Positions 12,710 to 24,107 are shown, counted from the stretch's first letter. The stretch: DNA of 64,000 nucleotides from Teratosphaeria epicoccoides (GCA_021401465.1 JADDMT010000008.1:372001-436000), one strand, 5' to 3'. Notes: generated by a model not told the origin, from the letters alone. Translations and numbers: made by a program.

Positions 12710-15315
12710 TCACTCAGAATGGACCAGTACGTGTTTCGACCGTCTGCCCTTCAGCGCACTGAAGGCACCCACGATTCCTCTCCTCCTGTGTTCATCCAGA
12801 CCACCTGCCTGCCAGCTGCCAGCGGAGTGCATAGCATCCGCAATCTGCTTCGCCGTCGACCCATGGAACGCCTTATGCAAGCTCTTGGCGATTCCCTGCC
12901 CCGGATACGCCACCACGCCCACACCAGCGCTCATAGTCCCGCTCGCCAGACTCCCAACGCCCGTCGCAACCCCTTTCACCGCGCCTAGAACGCCACTCTC
13001 CTGGGCTCCGTGCACAGGGTGCATGATCACGTCGCGAACGCCGGAGCCGACGCCACAGACTAGCGACTTTCCACCCACGAGGGCGCCGCTTTGGAAGTCG
13101 GTGATGGAGCCGTAGCTCTTTACCTCGGAACCCCAGAGATGTGGGAGGTAGCGGAAGCCCTCGGCTGTGGCTAGAGGGAGGTCGACGAGGACACCGCGGA
13201 GGGAGGACGTTACTGTCTTTCCGACAGCTTTGCCGGAAGCGATGGCCATGGATTGCGGAACGCTGAAGTCCGGACCGGGTCTATCGCGGCGGCCTCGCTC
13301 GCTGCTGTTTGTGCTTTGCGTGCTTTCCACGGTACCAGACTCTTCGCGGCTCAAGCCTTCTTTGTTGGTGGGTGGACCCGCTCGAATCGATCTGGGAGAC
13401 AAGGAGCGCTGTTTGCCCCTTCTGAGTTCCTTGCCAGGCTCCAGGACGACCCCTGCAGCTCCCTCCACGATGTTTCGCGACGTCCCGATTAAAGAGGAGA
13501 AGATGGCTGTCACTGGGTCCCAGCGGCGCTTGATGATCGATACCGGGTTCGAGTGGTATCTGGAGCTCTGGTCAGCTTTCTCTCCCCCTCGATAGATATA
13601 CAGATTAGCCCACAGCTTGAATTCTTCGGCACGACGTGCAGCATCGCGCATGAGAACAGTAGCTGCTGGTCTCGAGACCTTCAGCGGTTTCCTCAATCGT
13701 CCCACGCTGAAACTCCAGCATGCTGGCTGATCAGACAGGATGTCGCACCGCATGCTTTGCAACGGCAGATTGCGATGAAAGGATTCCACGGCCGTTCTGA
13801 CACCATCCTCCTGCTTGATCTGCGTAGACAGTCTGGCTGCGGCGTCCTGCGCTTCCACGGTCATGCAAAACCTGATAGCCTCTGCCAGCGTTTCCGAAGT
13901 AACCTGCTGTTGTGGAATTGGCTTTGGGCCAGCTCCAGCTGCTGCAACCATGTCAGCCCAGAACGGCTGGTCGCCGAAAAACGGGACAATGATTGTTGGT
14001 CTCGCTTCGCGAAGGCCAATGGTGGTCGTCCCAGCACCTCCGTGGTGTACGACCATCGACACACGGGGGAAGAGCCATTCATGGGGACACTCTTCGAGAC
14101 AGAAGATGTCGGATCGGTCAGTGGGAACTTCTAATTTGGTCCAACCGAGTGATACTATGGCACGGACACCACATCGAGCCACGGCTGCTACAATGGCATT
14201 TGAAAAGTGCTGCGTGTCCTCCAAAACGATTGACCCGAAGCCGACGTATATCGGCGCAGGTCCTGCTGCAAGAAAATCTGATAGGTCGCGCGAAGGCGTG
14301 TAGTCCGGCGTTTCGCGGAAGAAGAAGCCAGAGATATCGATGTGAGAGCCCCAGTCTGATGGCTTCGGGATCAGTGCTGGCGACCAACAGTATGTATGCG
14401 GTATCTTCAACGTCTCCGCAAGCATGGGGCCTTCGGACCCGGGGACGCGCGCAAGACCAAGCTTCTCTCGCATCCCGTTGATCAGATCCGCCAACCCCTG
14501 CCAGGTCAACCATGACACAATCGGGTAGGATATGAGATTGGCACGCTGAGGATCGCTAAAGCCAGCCTTGACATTTGCAAGTGGATGAGCGAAAGCTCCA
14601 GTCCTGCTCCACGGCATCGTAAAGACAATGTGCACCGGGATCCCGAGCGCTTCTGCGCAATGAACATGGGCGAAGCTCGGAGGGTTGGCGACGATGGCAT
14701 CGGCTACAAACGGCGAGCCCGTCCGAAGGTCTGGTTGGATGCAGCTACGCCAGCATCCGTCGAGCATCTCGGCCACCATGTCGCGCTTCCGATTCACGTC
14801 GCCCGCCCTCAATGACTGCATGCTCGGCATCAGACCTGGGTTCTTGACCATGTACGCCATCAGATCTGCAGGATCGCCTCCGATGGCGAAAAATTCAAGG
14901 CCAGAGTCGTCCACTAAGTTCTCGAATTTCTGGTGCGTTGCTAGGCGAACGCGATGACCGTGCTCTTGCAGCGCGTTGCCGAGCGCGATGAAAGGCTGCA
15001 CGTCCCCACGACTGCCGACGACTTGGATCACGATGTTCAGTTTGAGCGGGAATGTCCGGTGGTGGTGGTGGTGTGTTGGGGAAATGCCTTGCGCGGCCGA
15101 ATGATCTTGTTGTTCGTGAGAATTTTCGTCGATGAGCAAAGTCAGTGCTTTGCTGAGACGGGAGGTCGGGTCAATGTCAATGCGGCCATCAGCTGCGTGG
15201 AGATGTCAGTGTTGTAGCGGACAGGGAACCGATGGACCGCAGTACCTTTCGTTGCAGTCTCAAGAACATCACGTCCTTCCATAGCCTGGTCATATGTTGG
15301 CGGTGGGGAAGCCAT
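12710..15315 (-). CDS. UDP-glycosyltransferase, sterol glucosyltransferase-like (GT1)
   Basis: This 850-residue cytosolic or membrane-associated enzyme resembles fungal sterol 3-beta-glucosyltransferases but lacks the PH/GRAM modules of Atg26/Ugt51. Two exons: 15246-15315 and 12710-15192, joined by a 53-nt intron (15193-15245, GTACTG...CGCAG) that gives the family stretch ATKADGRIDIDPTSRL. The N-terminal acceptor-side Rossmann domain shows IVIQVVGSRGDVQPFIALG. The C-terminal donor-binding domain shows VVHHGGAGTTTIGLREARP and FFGDQPFWADMV, the UDP-sugar signature. A roughly 300-residue Gly/Ser-rich tail follows, as in other fungal members. The N-terminus has PPPTYDQAM, which contains a PPxY motif of the kind bound by WW domains of Rsp5-type ligases. 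It is divergent from the Zn2Cys6 regulator at 16128, with about 0.8 kb between. The acceptor could be a sterol, a lipid or a metabolite; the sequence does not decide. Confidence 0.9.
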
Positions 15316-16127
15316 AGCTGTTGTTGCTTGCTCGATCGTTGAAGATGGTGCTACAGAACAAGTCAAAGCCAGGACATTACAGGAATCAATACAACGGGCG
15401 TATATGTTGATATCCACAGGAAGCTCAACTCCCGATCACTTCACAAACGGGGAGATTGCTAGGCATCAGTTTTGTTATGAGCAGCTGAGCATTGCAGCAC
15501 GTCAGCTCACATCCTCTGCCAACATTACTGGCTCGTTGCGCATCGCTCTCATCGTCGAGCTAGCCATATCAAAGGCGACTATGGATTTGAGCGGACGGGT
15601 CGCTCCGAGTCCGCAGGATCAGTAGTTCACCTGCAGACCGTCCTTACTATTTGGCGCCTTCGCCCCATCCTGCGCCGCGCTCCGGTATTGGGGAAAGCTA
15701 CGCTCCTGGAGTCTCTCATCTCTCTCCTCTCCCTGATGTGTGTTTCCACAGTGTGTGCGCCGGATTGACCCCGGTCAGATGTCGAGATATTCTCGCTACC
15801 ACTCGTTACCTTTCCAGACTGCACACCAAGCCTGTGGATAGCCACATAGTCAGCCTCTGTAAGGAGACCTCCAGGCTATGCTGTGGACTCGATTTAGTCT
15901 TTTGCGTGATGAGCTGGCGTCATTGCTCGGAAATATCCGGACAACATGTTCGGACATGGAATGCAGCTGAACCATTCTGGATCAAAGTCACTGTGGAGCT
16001 GTTGGTATATGTGGCTTATCAAACGCGCTGTTCGACTGTTTACTCGGCACTCTATCGCTATGACTTCCCGTGGCGGTGCTGCGGTCTAGTGCAAGCTGCA
16101 CCCAGGCTGCTTGTAGCACGAGGCAGA
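15316..16127. other. Divergent promoter region, glycosyltransferase / Zn2Cys6 regulator
   Basis: Non-coding DNA shared by two divergent start codons. The ATG-free frame upstream of the regulator stays open from 15651 but has no protein-like character before 16128. Confidence 0.5.
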
Positions 16128-17361
16128 ATGCCGCAACTGGGCTCGAAGAAATCGCGGAATGGCTGTCGCCAGTGTAAAACGAGGAGGGTGAAGTGCGACG
16201 AGCAAGTACCTTGCGCAGGTTGTGTCAAACGAGAAGAGGTGTGCAGCTTCTTGGTACCACCTCCTCGCGAATCCTCTGAGGGCGCTGTGGCGAGGGAAGA
16301 CTGGCTCCTTGACCTGTAAGTGTGGTCCTTGGTGCCATCATGGTGTAGACCCACGTGCCTTTGCTGCAATACTAATAACTCGACTGTCATCTAGTGAGTT
16401 GATGCACCAATACGCCGCGATATCCTATCAAGTCGGCGCCCGCGAGAGTGTCGTCCGTCTTTGGCGATACCACATTCCTCAACAAGCTTTCGAGAACCCA
16501 TTCCTCATGCACGGCCTGTTGGCGTTCACAGCTCTCCACGCTGCACATCTCAAACCAGGAGACTCCTCGAGGTACCAACGATATGCCGACAAGCATCAGG
16601 CTGTGGCAATCGAGTCATTCCGTACCATATTATCCTCGCGTGTCGACCCGAAACACGCGGATGCTCTCTTCGCACTGTCTGCAGTACTTTCTCTTACATC
16701 CATGGCAAGATCTTGTGCCCTTTCCGAGACCGCGACGATGGATCTGGAATCAGTCGTGGAATTGTTCATGTTGACCAAGGGCATTGCTAATATGATTCAT
16801 TTGTCGTCCGAGCATATCAAACAAGGCCCTATGGCAGGAATGTTACAGCTTCGAATCTGCCCCAAAGATGCTGAAATCCGTCTACCGCAGAGCGTCACTT
16901 CTCGGTTCGAGGCGCTGCAAGATCTTTTGATCACATACGGACCGGATCAGAGAGCTTCTGAACATTGCCGTTTCGCTTTGACGGAGCTGGAGGAGTTATT
17001 CCAAACCATATCGTATATCTCTTTGAGCGGAAGCTTGGAAGTAGGTGATGTCTCCCGGTGGCAGGTGAAATTGCCCATGGGCTATTTGGACTTGATCCAA
17101 GCGCGCCATCCTCCTGCGCTTGTCATTCTAGCTTTCTATGCAGCTGCGGTCACAGCAATTCATGACGCTTGGTATACGCACAATTGGGCGCAGTATGCGC
17201 TGCAAGGCATCAGCGAGGTACTGGGAGAAGATATGCAGCATTGGCTCGAGTGGCCGTGGAAACAAGTGGACGAAAGGATGAGAGAGCTTGGGGTCTGTTC
17301 GCCGGAGGTCAGAAGGGGATCCGATCACCCTGTCGTCAGCACCGGCCCTCTAGACGCATAG
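16128..17361 (+). CDS. Zn2Cys6 transcription factor, Upc2-like
   Basis: This 384-residue regulator has a complete N-terminal binuclear zinc cluster, C-x2-C-x6-C-x5-C-x2-C-x6-C, starting at NGCRQCKTRRVKC, with the basic linker expected for DNA binding. The rest is the all-helical C-terminal domain of fungal Upc2/sterol-regulator-type factors, beginning with the HAAHL block after NPFLMHGLLAFTALH. Two exons, 16128-16315 and 16395-17361. The 78-nt intron (GTAAGT, branch TACTAATAACT, acceptor ATCTAG) restores DWLLDLELMHQY. The ATG at 16128 sits just before the zinc cluster, as usual in the family. Neighbours are a sterol-glucosyltransferase-like gene (divergent) and a secreted FAD oxidase (same strand, downstream), so local regulation is plausible. 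Upc2-type factors sense sterols or regulate secondary metabolism; which applies here is unknown. Confidence 0.9.
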
Positions 17362-18089
17362 CGTTGGATGTCAAAGTCCCGCGTCGCTAAAAGAGGCTGG
17401 TTTCTCTGTTGCTGACTGCGGTGTACATGATGTCCTAGATGGTCATGATCGCCCAACCGTTTTTTGGACTCCTGGACACCCACGTGTCCTCTCTGCCACA
17501 ATGGCGAAGCTTCAAAGCCGAAAAAGCCTGAGATCCTGAGATTCGAAGGATCTAGCAAGTCTGGACGATCAAATTGACAAATGTTCTATCATCCGCACAC
17601 TGTGTTTGCTAGGACACAATGTCATTAGCGTACCCAGGAGACGCTCCTACTCCTTTAGCCCCGGCCCGTACCGAGTCCAGTCCAATCTATGGTGAGGTAC
17701 AAAGGTACGCCTTGACCATACCCACCTACGATAACCTGACCACAATCTCGGTCTCCAGTACGAACGAATCGCAAGGTATAGATCTTGAGCTTCTCACACC
17801 ATGATCGTCCGAAGGATCACTTGGCCAAGCTGGAGCATGTCAGAATGCATTCGCTCCATGCAGTTGTCCACAATTCTCATGACGTCGTCTCGGTATCGTA
17901 TTGTCGATTGATGATATCTGAGGGGAGCGAGCAAGCGTTGGCCGAAGTTACATAAATCACATGTGTCCGGTGAGGAACTCTCGAGTTGTCCCTTTGAGAG
18001 ACAAAAGTTTTGTCACCTGGTCGTTTCCAATCATAATAATCTTTACGCAAAGCCAGTCACGACTCTTAGGAGTTCTACAAGCCTTCACG
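17362..18089. other. Intergenic, nothing recognised
   Basis: 3' flank of the regulator and promoter of the FAD oxidase. The small frame at 17619-17804 has no supporting features. Confidence 0.5.
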
Positions 18090-19814
18090 ATGCTGCTCAG
18101 GCGAGTCTCGGAAAAGATTTGGGTCACAACGGGTGTGCTGCTATCACTTTTGTTCACCGATATGGTGCAATGCCACTCCCTCATGTTGAACGACACCGCA
18201 ATCTTGGAACACACAGCTGGCCCTACTGGCTTCCCACCGGTACCCGTCTTCCACCTCGATGTCCTTGAAATGCGTCCAACAGTTGACTGACCGGTTCTGC
18301 AGTGTGATGCTCTGATCGCAGCCAACTTGTCTAGCGCCTTGGTCATGCCTGATTCCTCCCTCTATACACCGCTTGTCGATGCGTATTGGTCTCTGGAGAC
18401 GCGCAAAGCCCCCTGGTGCTTCGTGCTCCCAAGCGATCCCTCAGAGGTCTCTCGAGCCATCACTGCGCTCAGCCCAAGCTGGGCTGGTGAAGGTGCTGGA
18501 GAATGGCACATCGCCATCCGAAGCGGCGGACATATGGGCTTCGACTCGAACAACGTTGAGGAAGGCGTGGTGATCGATTTGTCCAAGCTAAATGTCACAA
18601 CTTACGACAAGGCGACGAATGTCGCAAGGGTAGGGACTGGCGCGCATTGGCAAGACGTCTACGACACCTTGTACAATGACCTGGTCAGCGTTACTGGTGG
18701 TAGACAGGGTTCTGTTGGTGTTGGCGGTTTTGTGCTTGGTGGAGGAATTGGATGGACTACGCTGCGAAGAGGTTTCGCTTGCGACAACGTCGTCAACTTT
18801 GAAGTTGCGTTGGCGAACGGCAGGATCATCAATGCAAATCGATCGGCCAATGCGGACCTTTGGCGAGCACTCAGAGGAGGGTCCAGCAATTACGGTATCG
18901 TGACTAGATTCGACTTGGACGCATTCCCCGCGACAAATTATTCCTTCACTACGACGACCATCAGCATGGAACACATCGACGAAGTCATCGACGCGATTGG
19001 TACCATCTCCAATCTTAACCAATTGTTCGAAGACGACGCCATGCTTGTGGACATGGTCTACAGTTCAGAGACTCATAACATCAGCATCTTGGTGCTTCAG
19101 GTCAACACCAAGAACGACGCAAACACAACGGCATTTGATGCTATCAGCGCCATCCCTCCAGCGGTACCAGCTGTCAAACAATCTGTGACCATTCCAGAGT
19201 CGGCTGATAGTGATGTGGTATCCAGTACGGTCACCAATTCACGGTAAGCTGAAAAGAAAGCTGCAAAGCAGAAGAAGATCTTCGCTAACTGTGTTCCATC
19301 TACTAGAAACGCCAAATCTTCCATCACATTCGTCGCCGACCGACGCATCATACAGTATGTTATGCAACAGCAAGAAAAGCTCATCGCATACTTGAACAAC
19401 ACCATCGGCCCGCAAGGCTTCGGCACCATCTTCGAATTCCAGCCCATTCCAGGCTACATCGGCGAAGTCAGTGCCAAGCGGGGAGGAAATGTGCTTGGCC
19501 TGGACCAAAGCACAAGCAACAAGCTCCTGCTCGTAGTCAGCGCGCTTCTGACCGGCCACAACGCTTCCACCCAGGTGCCTCGAGTCTCTCAACACGTTGC
19601 AGCCATGACACAAGATATTCGGAACTACTCCGACTCCCTCGGCTTAGCTGAGAGTTTCACGTATCTGAACTACGCAGGTGCAACTCAAGACCCACTTGGC
19701 AACTACGGCTCGGACAATGTTGCATTCATGAAGCGCGTTGCGAACAAATATGACCCTGAGGGCTTTTTCCAGAGCAGGGTGCCGGGCGGCTTCAAGATTA
19801 GCAGAGTCGCTTGA
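18090..19814 (+). CDS. Secreted FAD-linked oxidase (BBE / vanillyl-alcohol-oxidase-like fold)
   Basis: This 532-residue flavoenzyme of the berberine-bridge-enzyme-like group would oxidise a sugar, alcohol or metabolite with O2 as acceptor outside the cell or in the secretory route. Three exons: 18090-18239 (signal peptide, hydrophobic WVTTGVLLSLLF), 18303-19243 and 19307-19814. Both introns are 63 nt and keep frame (phase 0 and phase 2). The PP-type FAD-binding domain is clear: IRSGGHMGF supplies the His usually linked covalently to FAD, followed by GGFVLGGGIGW and GFACDNVVNFEVALANG. The C-terminal BBE motif is YLNYAG...YGSDNVAFMKRVANKYDP. In the G-G-x-L/V-G-G-G segment I see no Cys for a second flavin bond, so mono-covalent FAD is likely. 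It lies about 0.7 kb downstream of the Zn2Cys6 gene. Such enzymes are common in fungal secondary-metabolite clusters but also act alone on oligosaccharides. Confidence 0.93.
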
Positions 19815-20285
19815 GGGGGGTTCGAGGCTGTCATGGCCGTGGGTCGAGGCATCGTAGTTAAGAGTCATGTATAAGCATTTGACGACGGTGACATGTTCGG
19901 CAGTCGCACCCAAACGAAGGGCAGCGCCGGGAAGAGGTAGATCACTTAACTAGGAATATGTGCACCATTGGAGGCCTGTATGTATACATTCACATGTCTG
20001 ATATGACGGGAGGTGAGCAATGAGCAGTGCGAGTCTCGAAATGAGCATCGTAATAAGAATTTGGACTGCTCAAGACCAAGCTGCCCATCGCATATCGTCT
20101 CTGGATACATGATTGAGAGAACCTTGCCACCCCGCTCGAAAATAGCCGCAAACTGCTATTCTGCCCGCTCTGCCCCGTCTGTACCGCGTGTCTCAGCCCA
20201 AGACGTCGGGTCTCAGGGCCGCAGCGGGAGATAACCGCTAGAGAACATGCTGACGACGACATCGTTCATGACAGGTCTGAGTCCT
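19815..20285. other. Intergenic, nothing recognised
   Basis: 3' flank of the oxidase. I looked for the missing C-terminal domain of the decayed D-amino-acid oxidase on the minus strand here and did not find it. Confidence 0.45.
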
Positions 20286-20786
20286 TCAAATTTCGTCTCC
20301 AAAGAGCTCAAGAGCTGCCAGTCCTGTTGCGTTGATGATGATGTCCATTCCGAATCTGCGACGTGGGCATTGTTCATGGTCTAGCAGGTCAGAATGCAGT
20401 GTCTCCGTCACCGATCTCGCTGCTTCAGACTCTGCCACTCTGCTCAGCCTGGGGATGCGCTGGTCGGTATCGATGATAGGCGCCAGACGCATACAAGTAC
20501 CGACCACGCCATACTCGGGTGAGACTCGATGCTCCCTCATCAGATCCGGGCAATGCAAAAATCCCCGGTCACCGGTAGTCATGATCGCTTTCATCTCGGA
20601 AAGCTGTGCCGCATCCTCTTCAGCCAGGTTGATGCAGAAGAAGGCTACAGGCTTCACAGAGACGCCTAAGGCGAGCGCCGATCCCGGATCTGATGCCATT
20701 TCATCGCAGGCGTAATAGGCAATCATACACCAGCCGTTTCGAATTTGCCAAAGAGACAGCGTCGGTGTGCTGATCACATACAGCAA
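20286..20786 (-). pseudogene. Fragment of a D-amino-acid/D-aspartate oxidase-like flavoprotein
   Basis: The minus frame encodes a middle segment resembling fungal FAD-dependent D-amino-acid oxidases. Recognisable pieces are SVKPVAFFCINL, a VSPEYGVV...LAPIIDTDQ block and GMDIIINATGLAALELFGDE, the conserved strand leading to the second FAD-contacting loop. The frame stops directly after this loop. The N-terminal dinucleotide-binding motif and the C-terminal RxxR/GHGGxG part are missing in the 300-500 bp on either side in all frames I read. The piece is about 160 residues, against 340-380 for a whole enzyme. I infer a relic, although an unseen distant exon cannot be ruled out. The family assignment is from motif memory, not alignment. 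Confidence 0.5.
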
Positions 20787-21241
20787 GCGGGAAAATCGAT
20801 AGAGCGCCCGCCGTCTGAGATGTCAGATGCCGTCTCAGCCCCCCGTGACGCACATTCTTTCCCGAAGATTGCGTGACATCGGGTACATTGGGGTCCTGAG
20901 CAGACCTGTCACGCCACCGCGAACGACACGGACGTGCGGCGACGAAGCGGTCGTGAGATAAAGCCAATTCTTGCCCGGGGTCATGCCAATGCCTCAACAC
21001 CAGCGCCAAATTCCTGACATGCGAAGCCTGAACCTCCCTTCGTTTCTCACAAATCGAAATGATGTTTTCTATCAAGTAAGCACCTTGCCTTATGCCTGAA
21101 CTCCGACTTTGTATTAGGGGAAAAGGAAAGTAAACTGCAATATCGGCCCAGATTCCTCCTGTCTAACCAGTCTGCTCCTCCTGTGTGAGACAGTGTCGCC
21201 TGATTCCGAACTGGTTGAGTGATCTTACGTCTGCCTCAGGC
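20787..21241. other. Non-coding; upstream flank of the oxidase fragment
   Basis: I see no gene. A 124-codon minus frame (20701-21075) overlaps the fragment but has no oxidase motifs. Confidence 0.45.
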
Positions 21242-21616
21242 TTACGGGTCGTCATAGCAACGTAGGCCGGTCGGGTCACATGCAGGATCGGGAGGTCCTA
21301 TGTGCATGGCAAGTTCACTTTGTGGATAGTCGAAATCCCTGTCTTCTGCATATCGTCGTTGGACCCGCATTACGAACTCTATCTCGCAAGCGTCGACGCT
21401 GTACCACCGAGGATTTCCGCAGTATGAGCCCGGTAAATATTTAGACCAGTTGTCTTGTGCATACGCCCGTAAGACATTGAACTTCTTGTCAGTGCCCTTA
21501 TAGCAATTCTTCCAATTAGTTGCTCGCATTCTGCCGAGTGTGCACACAACCTCTGCCGATGCTACATCAAACAGTGTAGATGCAAACATGCAGTTGGCAA
21601 GGATTGAAAATTTCAT
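21242..21616 (-). CDS. Small secreted cysteine-containing protein (hypothetical)
   Basis: This single-exon frame encodes 124 residues. It begins with a typical signal peptide (MKFSILANCMFASTLFDVASA, predicted cleavage after ASA), and the mature part of about 103 residues holds six cysteines, enough for three disulfides: one near the new N-terminus, then NCYKG, SYCGN, DACEI, PACDP and LRCYD. The composition is Tyr/Asp/Arg-rich and globular rather than repetitive. I do not recognise a family. Secreted proteins of this size with even cysteine numbers are often called effector candidates in plant-associated fungi, but nothing in the sequence shows a target. It is flanked by a decayed oxidase fragment and a degenerate kinase gene. 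Confidence 0.65.
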   Translation of the reverse strand: MKFSILANCMFASTLFDVASAEVVCTLGRMRATNWKNCYKGTDKKFNVLRAYAQDNWSKYLPGSYCGNPRWYSVDACEIEFVMRVQRRYAEDRDFDYPQSELAMHIGPPDPACDPTGLRCYDDP

Positions 21617-22229
21617 CTTGCATGCGCTCCTTAGAGATGTAATGTGAGGATGCAGTATCTTTACCCAGGATTGGACTCGTCCCAGTCTAGAAGTCTTCCG
21701 TAGTAGCTTCTCTCAGAGTCGAGTGGGTGAATGGTCCACGAGAGCGTAGTTGGGAGTCGTCAGAATCGTCGGATGCTGTCTAGATTAGACAGAGCAGACG
21801 ATAGCGGTACTTAGGTCGGTCTTATAGGCAACCTTCGCTGGCTCCTTCTGTTATGCAGGGAAGTCCAAGATTTGATGTGCGAGATCAGAGTCCTGCAAAT
21901 GAGCTCCCGACGCATCTTGAAACACTGTGTCATTCTATTTGAGTCCTGTCATTAGGTAAGCGTGTCTGCTTTGAGGCACAGCCGTCCGTTGGGATGGCGG
22001 AGAGTGTGAGGTACGTAGCATCTATTTTGAGTACGCATCGAGAAGGCCTCATCATGTAGCAACGGTAGCATTCGATCATGTCTCCGATTCGTTCCGCGCT
22101 TCTCCGGCACGAGGGATCCCCCGACCCTGGGGCGACATAGCCATACAGCGTACCATGGACAGCCTGCTCACCATTGGTCATGCTAATAAGACATCTATAA
22201 GACATCTCGAGACCGAATGTTCGGGTTAG
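21617..22229. other. Intergenic, nothing recognised
   Basis: Shared upstream flank of the small secreted protein (-) and the kinase-like gene (+). The first exon of the latter may lie here. Confidence 0.4.
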
Positions 22230-23552
22230 CCAACGCACGGCCTTGATCACGATTGGGACCACGAAGCCAGTATCCGCACGCTACTTGACCGAGACCCTGG
22301 TCAGCCTGAAGACCCGGCTGCGTTGAAGTTCACGAAACCGAAGGATCTGAGAGCCGCTGCTGAAATTCTTGAATTTGGATCGCCGCGGCGGTTGGATGGA
22401 AAGTGGCGATTCGTGGCTACGGTAGGTCAGGGGGCTATTGGGCACGCTGGGTTATGGGGGAGGGAAGATGAGAACGGGAGACTTGTGCATGTGGGGGTGT
22501 CTCTGGACATGAGATGCAAAAGCGGAAGCTGACGTGAAGTAGAGAGTGGTGGTGGAAGAGACGTATGTGTCTCAAGCGTCGTGGATGGATCCCGTTGTTT
22601 GGAGTAACCTAGAGCCGCGCGTGCGTGGAGAAGCGGAGGTGATGTCTCTGCTTGGTGGGCTGAAGCACTCATGGCCCTTCGTCAGGCTCCTCGCATGGGG
22701 TTTGTACGAGAGTCGGGCGATGTATCGCATCTACATGCCACATTACGTCCACAGCGATCTCTTCACAAGAATCCGCTTGCAACACACCAAGAAAACGGCA
22801 GAGATTCGGAATGCGTCAGTCATGCCGACAGAATCTGCGGAAGCGCGTCGTGGTGATCGTACCCGAATAGATTCATACCAGAACGAGCGCTCTGGGCGGT
22901 CTTCGAGGCCCTCGCAGCGGCTACCTGCGTCATGGGAAAGGGCTGCCGAGAGAGTCGCGGATTTCGGCATGGAGTCCCCGTCCCTACCATGACGCAGCAG
23001 CGTCGAGCAGAGGTCCTTGGAGAGTTGCTTGACGACAGGAACGCGGAAGATCTTCATGGATGGGGTTCTCATGGGTGAGAAGCTGAGCGCGATCACACGG
23101 ATGAGGAATGGGATGGCGCTGACTGTCGTTTATTCTTTTCCTTTTTGGACAGGTACAGAGCCCCCGAGCCAGAACATCTGGCATCGTACACTAATGTCCG
23201 GGCGGTCGCGAAAGTGATGCTGGATCTCATGGACTTGCGAGTGCCGCCGGAAGCGGTCGTCGATCACGGGCTGGACGAGATTGCAGTCGATGTGGGAGTG
23301 CGCGAGCGGTATTCTGAGGGCATGGTCCAGCTCGTCGAGAGTTGTCTGAGCGTGGAGCCGCTGCAGCGTCCGGCGGCTGAGCCCTTGCTGCGGGGGGTTC
23401 AGCAGGTTGTTACGAAGTGCGGGTCTGACGATGTGCCGCTGAAGTTTCAGAGACAGGTGGAGGGCGAGGAGGTGCTGTATCAGCCGGACACGTATTTCTT
23501 CTTGAGCGGGCCTCCTCCTTCTGGTTCCATGGGCCCGTCGGGAGGAACTTGA
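22230..23552 (+). CDS. Protein-kinase-like gene lacking the catalytic loop (pseudokinase or decaying kinase)
   Basis: Four exons can be joined in one frame: about 22230-22490, 22543-22814, 22871-23074 and 23153-23552, through introns 22491-22542, 22815-22870 and 23075-23152. The product has a glycine-rich-loop region (WRFVATVGQGAIGHAGLW), a beta-3-like VVVEETY where the usual Lys is Glu, an alpha-C-like GEAEVMSLL, the hinge YRIYMPHYVHSDL, and the alpha-E helix ALWAVFEALAAATCVM. It then jumps to GYRAPEPEHL (the APE motif) and a normal C-lobe ending in a Pro/Gly-rich tail. Only about 45 residues separate alpha-E from APE, so the HRD catalytic loop and DFG are absent. A DFG-like triplet is present only in another frame near 22957-22968. 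The start is unresolved: the frame is open from a TAG at 22227-22229 with no ATG. The gene may be an intact pseudokinase or a deletion-bearing relic. The parent family resembles fungus-specific kinases with short N-terminal extensions. Confidence 0.6.
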
Positions 23553-24107
23553 GGGAGTAGCGTGCCGCAGTGGGGCAGCACAGAGGCGCCTCGGAGGCTG
23601 TTGCGAATGATCGAGCCGGTCGTGGAACAGGACGACGGTGTGACAACATAGCGCAGTCTTGAGCGGGTGCAGGACGTCCAAGGTAGCAATGTACAGATCA
23701 TCATGCTCTCCACCACATTCGTAGGCTCAAGTGTTTAGGATCTGAGGATTTCTTTTTCGCATCACGTGCGATCACATTCAATGCCCATAGGCCTAGCCGA
23801 TCGGGTCCGTCTTGCCCGCGACTGTATCTAATGCAGGATGATACAATAGTAACGGCCGACATCTCCTGTGTGCTGCCGTCCAACCCGGACAGGTTGACCT
23901 GGACTTCTGATCCCAACTTTGAGTTCTGCGATGGGCAATGGCCGTGTGACTGCGTACCTTCCTCGGTCGTCATGCAGCTTCCCGTGACCTGCGTCTCGGC
24001 GACACGACATCGCCAAACGCCACAGCACCGCGCTAATGAAGACGATGACCTCCCACAATGCAGACCCCAATCCCACGCGATGCATCCCTATACCAAAGCC
24101 ATGCCAA
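23553..24107. other. Intergenic between convergent genes
   Basis: I see no gene or clear signal in this stretch. Confidence 0.45.
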
